A stretch of 64,000 nt of DNA. Origin: Neptuniibacter caesariensis (lineage in GTDB: Bacteria > Pseudomonadota > Gammaproteobacteria > Pseudomonadales > Balneatricaceae). The notes below the pieces were generated by a model that saw only the letters and a list, made by a program, of their open reading frames with translations, did not search any database and was not told the origin of the DNA. The position numbers were made by a program, and so were the translations under genes. Location: assembly GCF_000153345.1 (NCBI RefSeq), contig NZ_CH724126.1, positions 278,774 through 342,773 of the forward strand, read 5' to 3'. Positions 8,599-16,178 of this stretch are shown here, piece by piece (the first letter of the stretch is position 1; every line of letters begins with the position of its first letter).

Positions 8599-9387
8599 CT
8601 ATTGTGTTTGCTTTGAGGGCAGGGCGTACAACAGCATAAAGATCAGCAGGGATGTGACGACCACAGAGGGGCCTGCGGGAGTGTCATAATGCCAGGAGAG
8701 GGCAAGCCCTCCAGCCACGGATAGACAGCCAACCAAGCAGGCGCCCAGCGCCATCTGTTCCGGTGTCTTCGCTAGTCTTCTGGAAGCCGCGGCTGGAATA
8801 ATCAGCAATGAGGTAATAAGCAGCAAGCCGACAATCTTCATGGCAATGGCAATGACCACTGCGATGAGTAACATCAGTGCCAACCTTGTCCAGGCGACAT
8901 TGACCCCTTCAACATGGGCCAGCTCTTCATTGATGGTGATCGCCAGCAGGGGTTCCCAGAGTAGCTTCAAAAGAAAAAGAACCAGTACACCACCGCCGTA
9001 GATCCAGTACAGGTCAGTGGCTGTCACTGCGAGCAGATCACCAAACAGGTAGGCCATCAAATCAACCCTGATCTCCAGAATGGATACCGCTACTAAACCG
9101 AGTGACAAGGCACTATGCGCCATAATGCCAAGCAGCGTATCCGTAGCGACCATACGTTGCCGCTGCATTGCAACTAAGAGCAACGCTAAAGCCACACAGC
9201 AGAACACTACCGCCAGGTTCAGATTGATATCCAATAGAAAGCCGATTGTGATACCGAGCAAAGCTGAATGAGCCAGCGTGTCGCCGAAGTAGGCCATTCT
9301 GCGCCAGACCACAAAAGAGCCCAGTGGGCCTGCGACAGCTGCTACGCCGAGTCCGCCGAAGAGGGCGTAGAGAAGAAAATCAGGCAT
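8599..9387 (-). CDS. znuB: Zinc ABC transporter permease ZnuB
   Basis: The 262-residue integral membrane permease belongs to the ABC-3 family, with about eight hydrophobic helices and the family segments GPLGSFVVWRRMAYFGDTLAHSALLG (residues ~20-45) and INEELAHVEGVN. It forms the membrane channel of the high-affinity zinc importer with ZnuC and ZnuA. The chosen ATG at 9387 overlaps the znuC stop by one base (TAATG). A frame extension to 9393 would need a TTG start and is less likely. It is the last gene of a zur-znuC-znuB operon and should be repressed by Zur when zinc is sufficient. Confidence 0.95.
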   Translation of the reverse strand: MPDFLLYALFGGLGVAAVAGPLGSFVVWRRMAYFGDTLAHSALLGITIGFLLDINLNLAVVFCCVALALLLVAMQRQRMVATDTLLGIMAHSALSLGLVAVSILEIRVDLMAYLFGDLLAVTATDLYWIYGGGVLVLFLLKLLWEPLLAITINEELAHVEGVNVAWTRLALMLLIAVVIAIAMKIVGLLLITSLLIIPAAASRRLAKTPEQMALGACLVGCLSVAGGLALSWHYDTPAGPSVVVTSLLIFMLLYALPSKQTQ

Positions 9388-10163
9388 TAACAACCGCCTT
9401 TACAGTCGTGGTCATGGATAATATCACCATGGTCATTGTGACGATGGTTATGATGGTGGCTGTACACTGCCAGCTGCTCACTACCTTTGATGCCAAATAG
9501 TTCGGTAAATGAGGGATCATTGGTGACCTGTTCTGGGTGGCCTGAGCAACAGACATGGTGGTTGATACACACCACGTGGTCTGTCGCTGCCATCACCAGA
9601 TGAAGGTCATGGCTAACCATCAGTACACCACAGCCGCGTTCATCGCGGATGCGCGTAATCAGGTTATATAGCTCCAACTGGCCATTAATATCGACCCCTT
9701 GCACCGGTTCGTCCAGCACTAACAGGTTTGGATCGCGAAGCAGGGCACGCGCTAACAAAACACGTTGCATCTCACCCCCGGATAAATTGTGGATCGACTG
9801 TTTTAATAGTTTTTCTGCACCCACGTCGGTCAGTACCGACAGCATCTTCTGCGTATCTTTACACTGAGCGGTACGAAGGAAACGCTCTACCGTTAGGGGA
9901 AAGGTTTTATCGATGTGCAGTTTCTGCGGCATATAGCCGATGCGCAGATCCTGCTCTTGCCAGATGGTTCCGTTGGTGGGTTTCAACAGGCCAAGTACGA
10001 CTCTTACGAGGGTCGTTTTACCGGCACCATTCGGGCCGATAAGTGTTGTTATGCAACCGCGGTGCAGCTCCGCGCTGATATCCTGTAGGACATGGTTTTG
10101 GCCAAATTTTAAATTAACCTGGTCAAGGCGAATCAGTGGCTCATGTTGGTGCGGTGATGTCAT
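9387..10163 (-). CDS. znuC: Zinc ABC transporter ATP-binding protein ZnuC with His-rich tail
   Basis: The protein has 258 residues. Walker [10 protein letters not shown] is at 43-51, the ABC signature LSGGE at 127-131, and Walker B LLVLDEP at 147-153, followed by the H-loop SHDLHLV. It is the cytoplasmic ATPase of the ZnuABC zinc importer. The last 24 residues form a His/Asp/Cys-rich tail (starting [12 protein letters not shown] and ending CKGGC), probably a zinc-binding appendage that could buffer or sense cytosolic zinc. That role is an inference. The ATG overlaps the zur stop by four bases and the stop overlaps the znuB ATG, so the three genes are tightly coupled. Confidence 0.96.
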   Translation of the reverse strand: MTSPHQHEPLIRLDQVNLKFGQNHVLQDISAELHRGCITTLIGPNGAGKTTLVRVVLGLLKPTNGTIWQEQDLRIGYMPQKLHIDKTFPLTVERFLRTAQCKDTQKMLSVLTDVGAEKLLKQSIHNLSGGEMQRVLLARALLRDPNLLVLDEPVQGVDINGQLELYNLITRIRDERGCGVLMVSHDLHLVMAATDHVVCINHHVCCSGHPEQVTNDPSFTELFGIKGSEQLAVYSHHHNHRHNDHGDIIHDHDCKGGC

Positions 10164-10651
10164 GAAAGCTTATCCGGTACGCACTCAGGGCAAGTGCCAA
10201 GCACTTCGATCGATTGTTTCTCGGGAATAAAGCCCAACTTGCTGGCCTGGGAGTTAATGACCTGTCCCACTTCATCGGTATCGATCTCTACAGCATTATT
10301 GCACGCTTTACAGATCAAAAATGACCCCTGGTGTTGTTCATTAGGATGTGGGCAACCGATAAAAGCGTTTAGCAGGGCAATACGGTGAACTAAGCCTTGT
10401 TCCTGAAGGAAATCCAGCGCTCTATACACTGTGGGTGGCGCGGAGTTAAAGCCCGCCTCCGCCAAAGCCGGTAACAGCTCATAGGCCCCCAGGGGTTTAT
10501 GGCTTTGCCAGATGGTTTTCAGAACCAGCTCTCGGATTGGGGTAAATCGTAAGTTCCGCTCACTACAGAGGGCACGAGCACCCTCAAGGGCCTGTTCTAT
10601 ACAGCCTGTATGGTCGTGATCAGAATGAAACCCTAAATTTTGATTAGCCAT
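10160..10651 (-). CDS. zur: Zinc uptake regulator Zur (Fur family)
   Basis: This is a 163-residue Fur-family repressor. The winged-helix DNA-binding domain occupies about residues 18-92 ([35 protein letters not shown]). The C-terminal dimerisation domain carries the structural zinc pairs C114/C117 (CKAC) and C154/C157 (CPEC). H9, H11 and H13 near the N-terminus may bind metal. The first gene of zur-znuC-znuB, divergent from znuA, marks it as Zur rather than Fur. It should bind the palindrome at 10677-10689 and so regulate both its own operon and znuA. Confidence 0.94.
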   Translation of the reverse strand: MANQNLGFHSDHDHTGCIEQALEGARALCSERNLRFTPIRELVLKTIWQSHKPLGAYELLPALAEAGFNSAPPTVYRALDFLQEQGLVHRIALLNAFIGCPHPNEQHQGSFLICKACNNAVEIDTDEVGQVINSQASKLGFIPEKQSIEVLGTCPECVPDKLS

Positions 10652-10671
10652 GTAGATTATAACGATTCTTG

Positions 10672-10694
10672 TTTGTGTTATATTGTAACTTTAA
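10672..10694. promoter_or_regulatory. Zur-box-like palindrome between zur and znuA
   Basis: The core GTTATATTGTAAC (10677-10689) is an imperfect palindrome resembling the gammaproteobacterial Zur consensus (GAAATGTTATANTATAACATTTC). It sits in the 67-bp divergent gap between the zur start (10651) and the znuA start (10719), placed to control both promoters. Confidence 0.6.
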
Positions 10695-10718
10695 AACCTG
10701 ATGAGATGTATGTTTAAC

Positions 10719-11636
10719 ATGAAAAAGCTCTTCGCTTTGTTGTTCATATTAGGCGCCACAACTGCTAATGCAGCTGAAAAAATCAAAGTGGTGGCCAGTA
10801 TTAAGCCTCTGCAACTGGTTTCTCAAGCCATAGTAGCAGACCTGGGGCAAGTTGATGTACTTATTCCCCCAGGCGGATCTCCGCATCATTACTCGTTAAA
10901 ACCCTCGGATGTTAAGAAACTGTATGGTGCAGACCTTATTGTCTGGGTTGGCCCGGATCTGGAACAGTTTCTGAGTAAATCTCTGAGCAGGACTGATGCT
11001 GAAAAGCTACAGCTACTTGAAAGCGATGAAGCGGCAGAGGGTGGTCATGACGATGATGAGCACGAGTCCCACGAAGAGCATGCTCATGAGGGCCACGGGC
11101 ATGATGATCATGGTCATCACCATGGTGACAATGACCCTCACGTATGGATGGACCCTGCGCTGATGGTTGAGGCGGCTGAGAAACTGGCAAAGCAGCTAAG
11201 CGTTCTTCATCCTCAGCATAAAGCAAAGCTAGAGCAAAATTATCAGGCGTTTGCCGCGGAGCTGCTACAGACGGACCGAGCTATTCGTCAAAAGCTTCTA
11301 CCTTATCAGGATAAAGGCTTTGTGGTTTTCCACGATGCATTTACTTTGCTGGTAGCGCATTACGGACTTAAGCAAGAGGCTTACTTTACGGTTGATCCGG
11401 CAAGAGCGCCTGGGGCAAAACGACTCCATGAAATTCAGGGTTTGATAACAAAGCAGGGTGTTAGTTGCGTATTCCTGGAACCGCAATTTGAGGCTGCTGT
11501 TGTTAAGGCGCTGGTTGCCGATCTACCTGTTAACGTAGGGCGCTTAGACCCTCTGGCGATTGATACCACCGCTGAGCAAGGCTACACCGGTTACCTGAAG
11601 CAGTTGGCAGGCAACATTGAGAACTGCCTGAAATAG
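10719..11636 (+). CDS. znuA: Zinc ABC transporter substrate-binding protein ZnuA
   Basis: This periplasmic cluster A-I (TroA-like) binding protein has 305 residues from the preferred ATG at 10719, whose product MKKLFALLFILGATTANA is a clean signal peptide. Upstream in-frame ATGs at 10701 and 10710 would spoil it. A charged His-rich loop at about residues 110-135 (HDDDEHESHEEHAHEG and following) is typical of ZnuA and helps capture zinc. Likely zinc ligands include H56 in PHHYSL, H141 in DPHVWMDP, and a later histidine in FHDAFTLL. It delivers zinc to ZnuB and ZnuC, encoded on the opposite strand across a shared Zur-box-like site. Confidence 0.96.
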   Translation: MKKLFALLFILGATTANAAEKIKVVASIKPLQLVSQAIVADLGQVDVLIPPGGSPHHYSLKPSDVKKLYGADLIVWVGPDLEQFLSKSLSRTDAEKLQLLESDEAAEGGHDDDEHESHEEHAHEGHGHDDHGHHHGDNDPHVWMDPALMVEAAEKLAKQLSVLHPQHKAKLEQNYQAFAAELLQTDRAIRQKLLPYQDKGFVVFHDAFTLLVAHYGLKQEAYFTVDPARAPGAKRLHEIQGLITKQGVSCVFLEPQFEAAVVKALVADLPVNVGRLDPLAIDTTAEQGYTGYLKQLAGNIENCLK

Positions 11637-11642
11637 GGTGGT

Positions 11643-12071
11643 TTAAAAAGATGGGAGATCAACGGGGTTTAACAGCAGACTGTTGATCTTCTGACACAGA
11701 GCCCGGGGCTGATAAGGTTTCACTATGTAGCTATCGACCCCGGCTGTGATGCTTTCGTGTATAAGATCTGCTTCAGCGTGTGCGGTAAGCATGACAAATG
11801 GGATGGTACTTAGTCGCTCATCCGATCTTATTTTTCTTAGTAGTTCCATGCCGTTCATCGATGGCATATCCCAGTCGCAGACAATCAGGTTGATGTTCAT
11901 CAACTTGAGCCTTTTTAGCGCTTCTTCGCCGTTAGGACTTTCGACAAACGTTTTGAATCCCATCTCCTTGAGCGTCGTACGGGTCAACATACGCATGGCT
12001 TGCATATCATCAACAATCAGAACGACCGTTTTCTCTGGGGGCTGGGCTATTTTACGTTTATCTTTGGACAT
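11643..12071 (-). CDS. Stand-alone CheY-like response regulator
   Basis: The 142-residue single-domain receiver has the acidic pair in VVLIVDDMQ (D21, D22) and the phospho-acceptor D66 in VCDWDMPSMNG. The switch Thr is in VMLTAHAE and the conserved lysine in YIVKPYQP. The DWxMP context resembles CheY-type receivers. There is no output domain, so it must act by protein contact. A 15-residue basic N-terminal extension precedes the domain. No kinase is adjacent: the neighbours are znuA (convergent, six bases away) and the tRNA-Leu genes. The partner is unknown, although several kinases lie within 10 kb. Confidence 0.9.
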   Translation of the reverse strand: MSKDKRKIAQPPEKTVVLIVDDMQAMRMLTRTTLKEMGFKTFVESPNGEEALKRLKLMNINLIVCDWDMPSMNGMELLRKIRSDERLSTIPFVMLTAHAEADLIHESITAGVDSYIVKPYQPRALCQKINSLLLNPVDLPSF

Positions 12072-12213
12072 AGGTTGGACTTTTCTGAGGCTAATCTTCT
12101 GTTTCTAAACGGGAATATTATGAAGGTTTTACAGCTAAACCAATCATTATCTTGATTAATACTAATATAGGTCTGTGTTTTTAAGTATTAGTTTAATTAT
12201 CAATATCTTTTGC

Positions 12214-12249
12214 TTCACAAACAAAAACGATATCTATATAATGCGCCCC
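12214..12249 (+). promoter_or_regulatory. Promoter of the tRNA-Leu pair with GC-rich discriminator
   Basis: The -35 TTCACA (12214-12219) and perfect -10 TATAAT (12237-12242) have a 17-base spacer. They are followed by the discriminator GCGCCCC. A GC-rich discriminator is the hallmark of stringently controlled stable-RNA promoters. Confidence 0.8.
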
Positions 12250-12258
12250 ACTTTTGAC

Positions 12259-12345
12259 GCAGATGTGGTGGAATTGGTAGACACGCTAGCTTCAGGTGCT
12301 AGTGCCTTCACGGGCGTGGGAGTTCGAGTCTCCCCATCTGCACCA
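12259..12345 (+). tRNA. tRNA-Leu (anticodon CAG), copy 1
   Basis: This is an 87-nt class II tRNA with encoded 3' CCA. The acceptor arms GCAGATG / CATCTGC pair fully, the D-loop contains GGTAGACACG, and the anticodon stem CTAGC / GCTAG encloses the loop TTCAGGT, with CAG at 12293-12295. A long variable arm (TGCCTTCACGGGCG) and a T-loop GTTCGAGTC follow. It is identical to copy 2, 70 bases downstream. An inverted repeat containing its CCA end follows immediately. Confidence 0.97.
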
Positions 12346-12366
12346 AACTCTCTTAGCAGTTTGGTG
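12341..12366 (+). repeat. Hairpin embedding the 3' CCA of tRNA-Leu copy 1
   Basis: CACCAAACT and AGTTTGGTG form a 9-bp perfect stem around an 8-base loop. The first arm starts inside the tRNA 3' end. It is possibly an RNA-processing or partial termination element between the two tRNAs. Confidence 0.6.
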
Positions 12367-12415
12367 CGAAAAAGTTCAGGGTTGCGCCTCTAATAGCAGA
12401 CAATTAGATTGACAC

Positions 12416-12502
12416 GCAGATGTGGTGGAATTGGTAGACACGCTAGCTTCAGGTGCTAGTGCCTTCACGGGCGTGGGAGTTCGAGTCTCCCCATCTGCAC
12501 CA
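12416..12502 (+). tRNA. tRNA-Leu (anticodon CAG), copy 2
   Basis: This 87-nt sequence is identical to copy 1, with anticodon CAG at 12450-12452 and encoded CCA at the end. No separate promoter is seen in the 70-base spacer, so both are probably processed from one transcript. Confidence 0.97.
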
Positions 12503-12530
12503 ATCGTTTTCCTATGATTGGTTCTTCTTA
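12499..12530 (+). terminator. Likely terminator of the tRNA-Leu operon
   Basis: ACCAATC and GATTGGT form a stem around a short loop starting in the CCA end of copy 2. The following TCTTCTTAGATATTTTCTT is T-rich but not a clean run. It overlaps the 3' end of the convergent GGDEF-EAL gene. Confidence 0.5.
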
Positions 12531-14642
12531 GATATTTTCTTCCTGTTTTAACTTTCTTTCCTTTTTGAAATAGCATCTCGCAAAGTTTTCTGCCGATATA
12601 GGTTTAGCAAAGAAGTAGCCTTGCGCCTGATCGCATCCTTGTTCTGCAAGAATAGTCGCCTGTACTTCGTGCTCCAGGCCTTCAGCGATCACGGTTAGGT
12701 TAAGACTGTGGCCGAGCGCAATGACGGCTTGGCAGATAGCGGCATCTTCAGGGTTTATTTCAAGTCCATCTACAAAGGATTTGTCGATCTTGAGCTTATC
12801 AAGGGGGAGTTTCTTAAGGTAAGCGAGCGATGAGTAGCCGGTGCCGAAGTCATCCATTGCCAGTCTTATACCGAGTGCTTTTAATTGCTCTAGTTTATGG
12901 ATCGCATCTTCCGGATCACTGAGGACACAGCTTTCAGTGATCTCAAGCTCCAGGTGCTGAGCATTCAACCCCGTTGTATGCAGGATATCGCTGATTGAGC
13001 CAGCAAGTTCTGGCGTATTCAGCTGTTTTGCGGAGAGGTTAACTGCCAGAGCAATTTGTGCTTCCCTTTCTCCATTCCACTGCGCCATTTGTTGGCAGGC
13101 TTTAGTCAAAATAATCGACCCAACCTGATGAATCAGTCCTTTCTCTTCTGCCAGTGGAATAAAGGTACAGGGGGGAATCAGGCCTTTTTCAGGGTGAATC
13201 CAGCGAGCCAGTGCTTCTACCCCGACTAACTTCCTGGTTTTGAGATCAAATTGGGGTTGGTAATAGACGGTTAATTGATCCTGTTGGATTGCCGACCTTA
13301 GCTCGCTTTCTAACTGGATTTTGGCCAGCGTATCTTGATTCATCAATCGGTTGTAGAAATGGAATGTATTGCCCCCCGCCTTTTTTGCCTGGTACATGGC
13401 CGAGTCTGCATTTTTCATCAGCTCTTGAGGGGTGGTGCCATCCTCAGGATACACAGCGATACCGATACTGGTGTTTAGATAGAGGGTTTGATCTTCATAT
13501 TCATAAGGCTCCTCTAAGCTGGCAATCAGCTTCTTAGCCAGCTCTGCCGCGTCTTTAGACTCATATAACGGATCGATGATCACGGTAAATTCATCGCCGC
13601 CGATCCGGGCTAGCGAGTCACTTTTACGTAGGGTGCTGGTAAAGCGGTGAGCCATTTCTATTAAGACGGCATCGCCGGCGCTGTGCCCCATTGAGTCATT
13701 GATCTGCTTGAACTTGTCCAGATCGATAAAGAATACCGCGGCCCTTCGCTTGTTTGTTGAGCAATGAATAATCACTTCATTCAGGCTCTTCAGAAAGGCT
13801 TCTCGGTTTGCCAGGCCGGTTAGACTGTCATGCTCTGCAATCTGCCTTAGGCTGTTTTTTTGCTGCTCTAGCTCAGATGTCCGCTTGCTGATCTCTTGTT
13901 GCAACTGGTCCACAGAGATTGTGCTGGCCTTCAGGCGATTGGTCATCTGATTAAAATGTTGTGCTAGCTGCGAGATTTCATCCTTCCGGCCGACATCGAT
14001 GGTGTAGTCCATCTTTCCTACAGACAGTTGCTTTATTCCTTGTTCTAACTCTTTAAGGCGGATGCGGAAAAGGCGTAAGGTCTGGAAAGCCGAAAGGGAA
14101 ATGAGTATGGCAAGTATGATTAGCATGCTCTGCATGAGTCTGGCCTTATACTCGCTTTCCTCTTGTGAGTTTTGCAGCGCGTGATCTGCTAAGCGAAAGC
14201 TGTCTTCGCTCATACTGAGAATAGAGCTATCTAAGCGATCCAGAAGGTAGTGATGATTGGCCTCTTCTTCGGCTTTAGAGAGGTTTGAGCTGTGCACCCT
14301 AAGCATATGCGCATACAGTGCGACAACGCTGTCACTTGAACGCTTCAGGCTGTTTAAAAACGTGAACTCGTTATTATGGGTGGGTTGTAACTGATCCAGT
14401 TGAAGCTGAAGATCTTTTAGTGTCTCGCCGCCCTGATGAATCGACTCGATATCATGATAGCGTTCATGAAGTCTGAATTGGCTCCGCAGCGTGCTAATTT
14501 GTACCTGAATACGGGAGATGGTGTTGATATGATTAAACAGGCTGGAACGTTGCTGATCCATCCATAGCAACCCTGCAACCATACCAAGACAAAGGGCCAC
14601 GGTTAGTGTGGCCAGAATGATTAATCGGTTTCTAATGCTCAT
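12528..14642 (-). CDS. Membrane sensor GGDEF-EAL protein (c-di-GMP metabolism)
   Basis: The protein has 704 residues. TM1 is at about 8-28, a helical periplasmic domain follows, TM2 is at about 168-190 and a HAMP linker at about 190-240, then a short coiled coil. The GGDEF domain has an intact GGDEF motif at 348-352 and the EAL domain an intact EAL at 476-478 (GVEALARW). The later DDFGTGYSSL and KIDKSFV motifs needed for phosphodiesterase activity are present. Both activities are therefore possible, and which dominates cannot be read from sequence. It lies 21 bases downstream of a solute-binding-protein gene on the same strand. The two probably form an operon in which the binding protein presents a ligand to the periplasmic domain (inference). 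Confidence 0.93.
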   Translation of the reverse strand: MSIRNRLIILATLTVALCLGMVAGLLWMDQQRSSLFNHINTISRIQVQISTLRSQFRLHERYHDIESIHQGGETLKDLQLQLDQLQPTHNNEFTFLNSLKRSSDSVVALYAHMLRVHSSNLSKAEEEANHHYLLDRLDSSILSMSEDSFRLADHALQNSQEESEYKARLMQSMLIILAILISLSAFQTLRLFRIRLKELEQGIKQLSVGKMDYTIDVGRKDEISQLAQHFNQMTNRLKASTISVDQLQQEISKRTSELEQQKNSLRQIAEHDSLTGLANREAFLKSLNEVIIHCSTNKRRAAVFFIDLDKFKQINDSMGHSAGDAVLIEMAHRFTSTLRKSDSLARIGGDEFTVIIDPLYESKDAAELAKKLIASLEEPYEYEDQTLYLNTSIGIAVYPEDGTTPQELMKNADSAMYQAKKAGGNTFHFYNRLMNQDTLAKIQLESELRSAIQQDQLTVYYQPQFDLKTRKLVGVEALARWIHPEKGLIPPCTFIPLAEEKGLIHQVGSIILTKACQQMAQWNGEREAQIALAVNLSAKQLNTPELAGSISDILHTTGLNAQHLELEITESCVLSDPEDAIHKLEQLKALGIRLAMDDFGTGYSSLAYLKKLPLDKLKIDKSFVDGLEINPEDAAICQAVIALGHSLNLTVIAEGLEHEVQATILAEQGCDQAQGYFFAKPISAENFARCYFKKERKLKQEENI

Positions 14643-14663
14643 TTACTACTGAACTACTAATAT

Positions 14664-15665
14664 CTATAAGGATGTTGCTCTTTGATCTATGGATTTCAGT
14701 AAAGAGGGATCCAGCACGGTAGAAAAGTTGGGTGAGGCATCCGTAGTAATAAGCCCGGATTCAATTGCCCAGTATGCTTGTTGTTCCAGTGAGACTAATA
14801 ACGACTGACTCAGCGACAGTTTGAACAAATAGTCTTGCCATATCCAGCTGATAAAGTCCTTGCTGAGTTTTAAGCGATGACGAAGGATCAGTTGCGATTC
14901 CTCCGGATGGCGAGAGATGTAATGGACCGCTTTATTCAGGGCAGTTAAAACGCGTTTCTTCTGTTCATCTTGCTCAGAGGAGCTGTTTTTCATACCCACC
15001 AGATTAAAAGACAGGTTGTACAGGCCTTTGGTTTCGATCAAGTGGGCTGTAGATTCCTTGGCTTTCGCTGTTTTGAAGGCGAAGGGCTCCCACACCGATA
15101 TCGCATCAACTTTTTCCGAATGTAGCGCCTCTGGCATTTCACTGACACTCAGAGGTACATATTCCACGCTGTCAGGGTTGGCCCCGCCTAAGGTTAACCA
15201 GGTATGGAAAAAGTATTCACTAGCGCTGCCTTTGACCACACCCACCTTGCGATGTTTGAAGTCATTCACCTGGGTAATCTGGTTCTTCTCCAGGGTCAGT
15301 AATTTAATATCATTATCAGACTCTACAAAGCTGGAAAGCACGGAGAAGTTGTCATGTTTAAAGCTGTTAAACATGATTACCGAGTTAGATGTGGTTGCCA
15401 GATCAACCTGGCCCTCCTGTAATGCTTTAAAACATTTTCCGCCCCCGGCAATATCGATAATTTCGACATTGACGCCTGCTTCACGAAAAAAGCCTCTTTG
15501 ATCTGCAATATAAAAAGGTGCTGACAAAGGCGTGGTCGAGACGGCTATCCTGATAGGGGCTTCCTGTTCGGATAGGGACGCGGTTTTTGATTGGGGTAAT
15601 AAGAAAACCAGCATCACAATGACAATAGTTAGAGCAGGGATTCCAATTTTGATCAAACCTTTCAT
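14664..15665 (-). CDS. NMT1/SsuA-type periplasmic solute-binding protein without ABC partners
   Basis: This 333-residue protein has an N-terminal hydrophobic segment (residues ~5-24) that may be a signal peptide or an anchor. A fold resembling the nitrate/taurine/thiamine-precursor binding proteins follows: IRIAVSTTPLSAPFYIADQRGFF, then VEIIDIAGGGKCFKALQEGQVDLA and VGVVKGSASEYFFHTWL. No permease or ATPase gene is nearby. The next gene is a membrane GGDEF-EAL protein 21 bases downstream. This layout points to a sensory binding protein rather than a transporter subunit. The ligand is unknown; relatives bind alkanesulphonates, nitrate or pyrimidine precursors. Confidence 0.85.
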   Translation of the reverse strand: MKGLIKIGIPALTIVIVMLVFLLPQSKTASLSEQEAPIRIAVSTTPLSAPFYIADQRGFFREAGVNVEIIDIAGGGKCFKALQEGQVDLATTSNSVIMFNSFKHDNFSVLSSFVESDNDIKLLTLEKNQITQVNDFKHRKVGVVKGSASEYFFHTWLTLGGANPDSVEYVPLSVSEMPEALHSEKVDAISVWEPFAFKTAKAKESTAHLIETKGLYNLSFNLVGMKNSSSEQDEQKKRVLTALNKAVHYISRHPEESQLILRHRLKLSKDFISWIWQDYLFKLSLSQSLLVSLEQQAYWAIESGLITTDASPNFSTVLDPSLLKSIDQRATSL

Positions 15666-15821
15666 GGTTACCTCGGATCACAGCAAAAAAAACAGTGCTC
15701 AAGATTAACAATCCTTTAAATTAGTATTCGCTCAATTATGCCGTGATGCAAGCGGTTCAGAGCGATTTTGTTGTTATAAATTGGTGGGAGCACGGAAATT
15801 TTTCAGAGGGGTGATCGAGAT

Positions 15822-15850
15822 CAAATTAAAAGCGCCCGAAGGCGCTTTGG
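15822..15850 (-). terminator. Rho-independent terminator after the 40-codon microgene
   Basis: On the minus strand AAAGCGCC-TTCG-GGCGCTTT forms an 8-bp stem with a stable UUCG tetraloop, followed by TTAATTT. It lies 19 bases past the microgene stop and ahead of the solute-binding-protein gene. Confidence 0.85.
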
Positions 15851-15868
15851 GGTGGGGTAATTGATGAG

Positions 15869-15991
15869 TTAGCTGAGAATCAGTGCAAGCTGTATGATCG
15901 CTGGCAGGATGGCTACGACTAAGCCTGCAACAACCATCAGGACTGAAGGTACAACTCCGATTACTTCAACATTTTGTTCTACTTCGCTCAT
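15869..15991 (-). CDS. 40-residue single-span membrane microprotein, unrecognised
   Basis: A small reading frame encodes 40 residues: an acidic N-terminus (MSEVEQNVEV), then a hydrophobic stretch covering about residues 11-40 with a central proline (LVVAILPAIIQLALILS). The ATG at 15991 follows a strong ribosome binding site, GAGGAG, with eight bases between. There is a promoter-like sequence at 16016-16045 and a textbook terminator at 15822-15850. The complete transcription and translation signals argue that it is a real monocistronic gene. I do not recognise the family. It could be a regulatory small membrane protein. Its neighbours on the same strand are a histidine kinase upstream and a solute-binding protein downstream. 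Confidence 0.72.
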   Translation of the reverse strand: MSEVEQNVEVIGVVPSVLMVVAGLVVAILPAIIQLALILS

Positions 15992-16015
15992 GGCCTGACT
16001 CCTCATATGCCAATG

Positions 16016-16045
16016 TTTATATTGGTTTAGCATTAAGGGTGCCAA
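16016..16045 (-). promoter_or_regulatory. Promoter of the microgene (sigma-70 and/or sigma-54-like)
   Basis: On the minus strand TTGGCA and TATAAA are separated by 18 bases, a reasonable sigma-70 promoter. The same DNA also reads TGGCAC-N5-ATGCT (16030-16044), one mismatch from the sigma-54 -24/-12 consensus, with the correct GG-to-GC spacing. Which one is used cannot be decided by eye. Confidence 0.5.
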
Positions 16046-16178
16046 GTTTTACGCTGTTCTTATCTGTCTGATTTTTAAATAGTTTTATTTGGTAGGGTTG
16101 ATGCTGTGCACTTGGGCTGACAGATTTGTCATGTCGTGAGTGGCAGTGGATGTCGAATGCATCAGTTGCTGTGTTGTC

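Noticed and set aside
12175-12393. 72-codon plus-strand ORF across tRNA-Leu copy 1
   Set aside because: Its body is a translation of the tRNA (VELVDTLASGASAF), a well-known type of false protein. The tRNA explains the sequence.
12345-12416. A tRNA-linked integration site (attachment site) at the duplicated tRNA-Leu
   Set aside because: The duplicate is a complete tRNA with no integrase or phage gene nearby, so tandem duplication is the simpler reading.
12376-12576. 66-codon minus-strand ORF across tRNA-Leu copy 2
   Set aside because: It is the reverse translation of the tRNA (GETRTPTPVKALAPEAS), a known artefact, and it overlaps the true GGDEF-EAL gene end.
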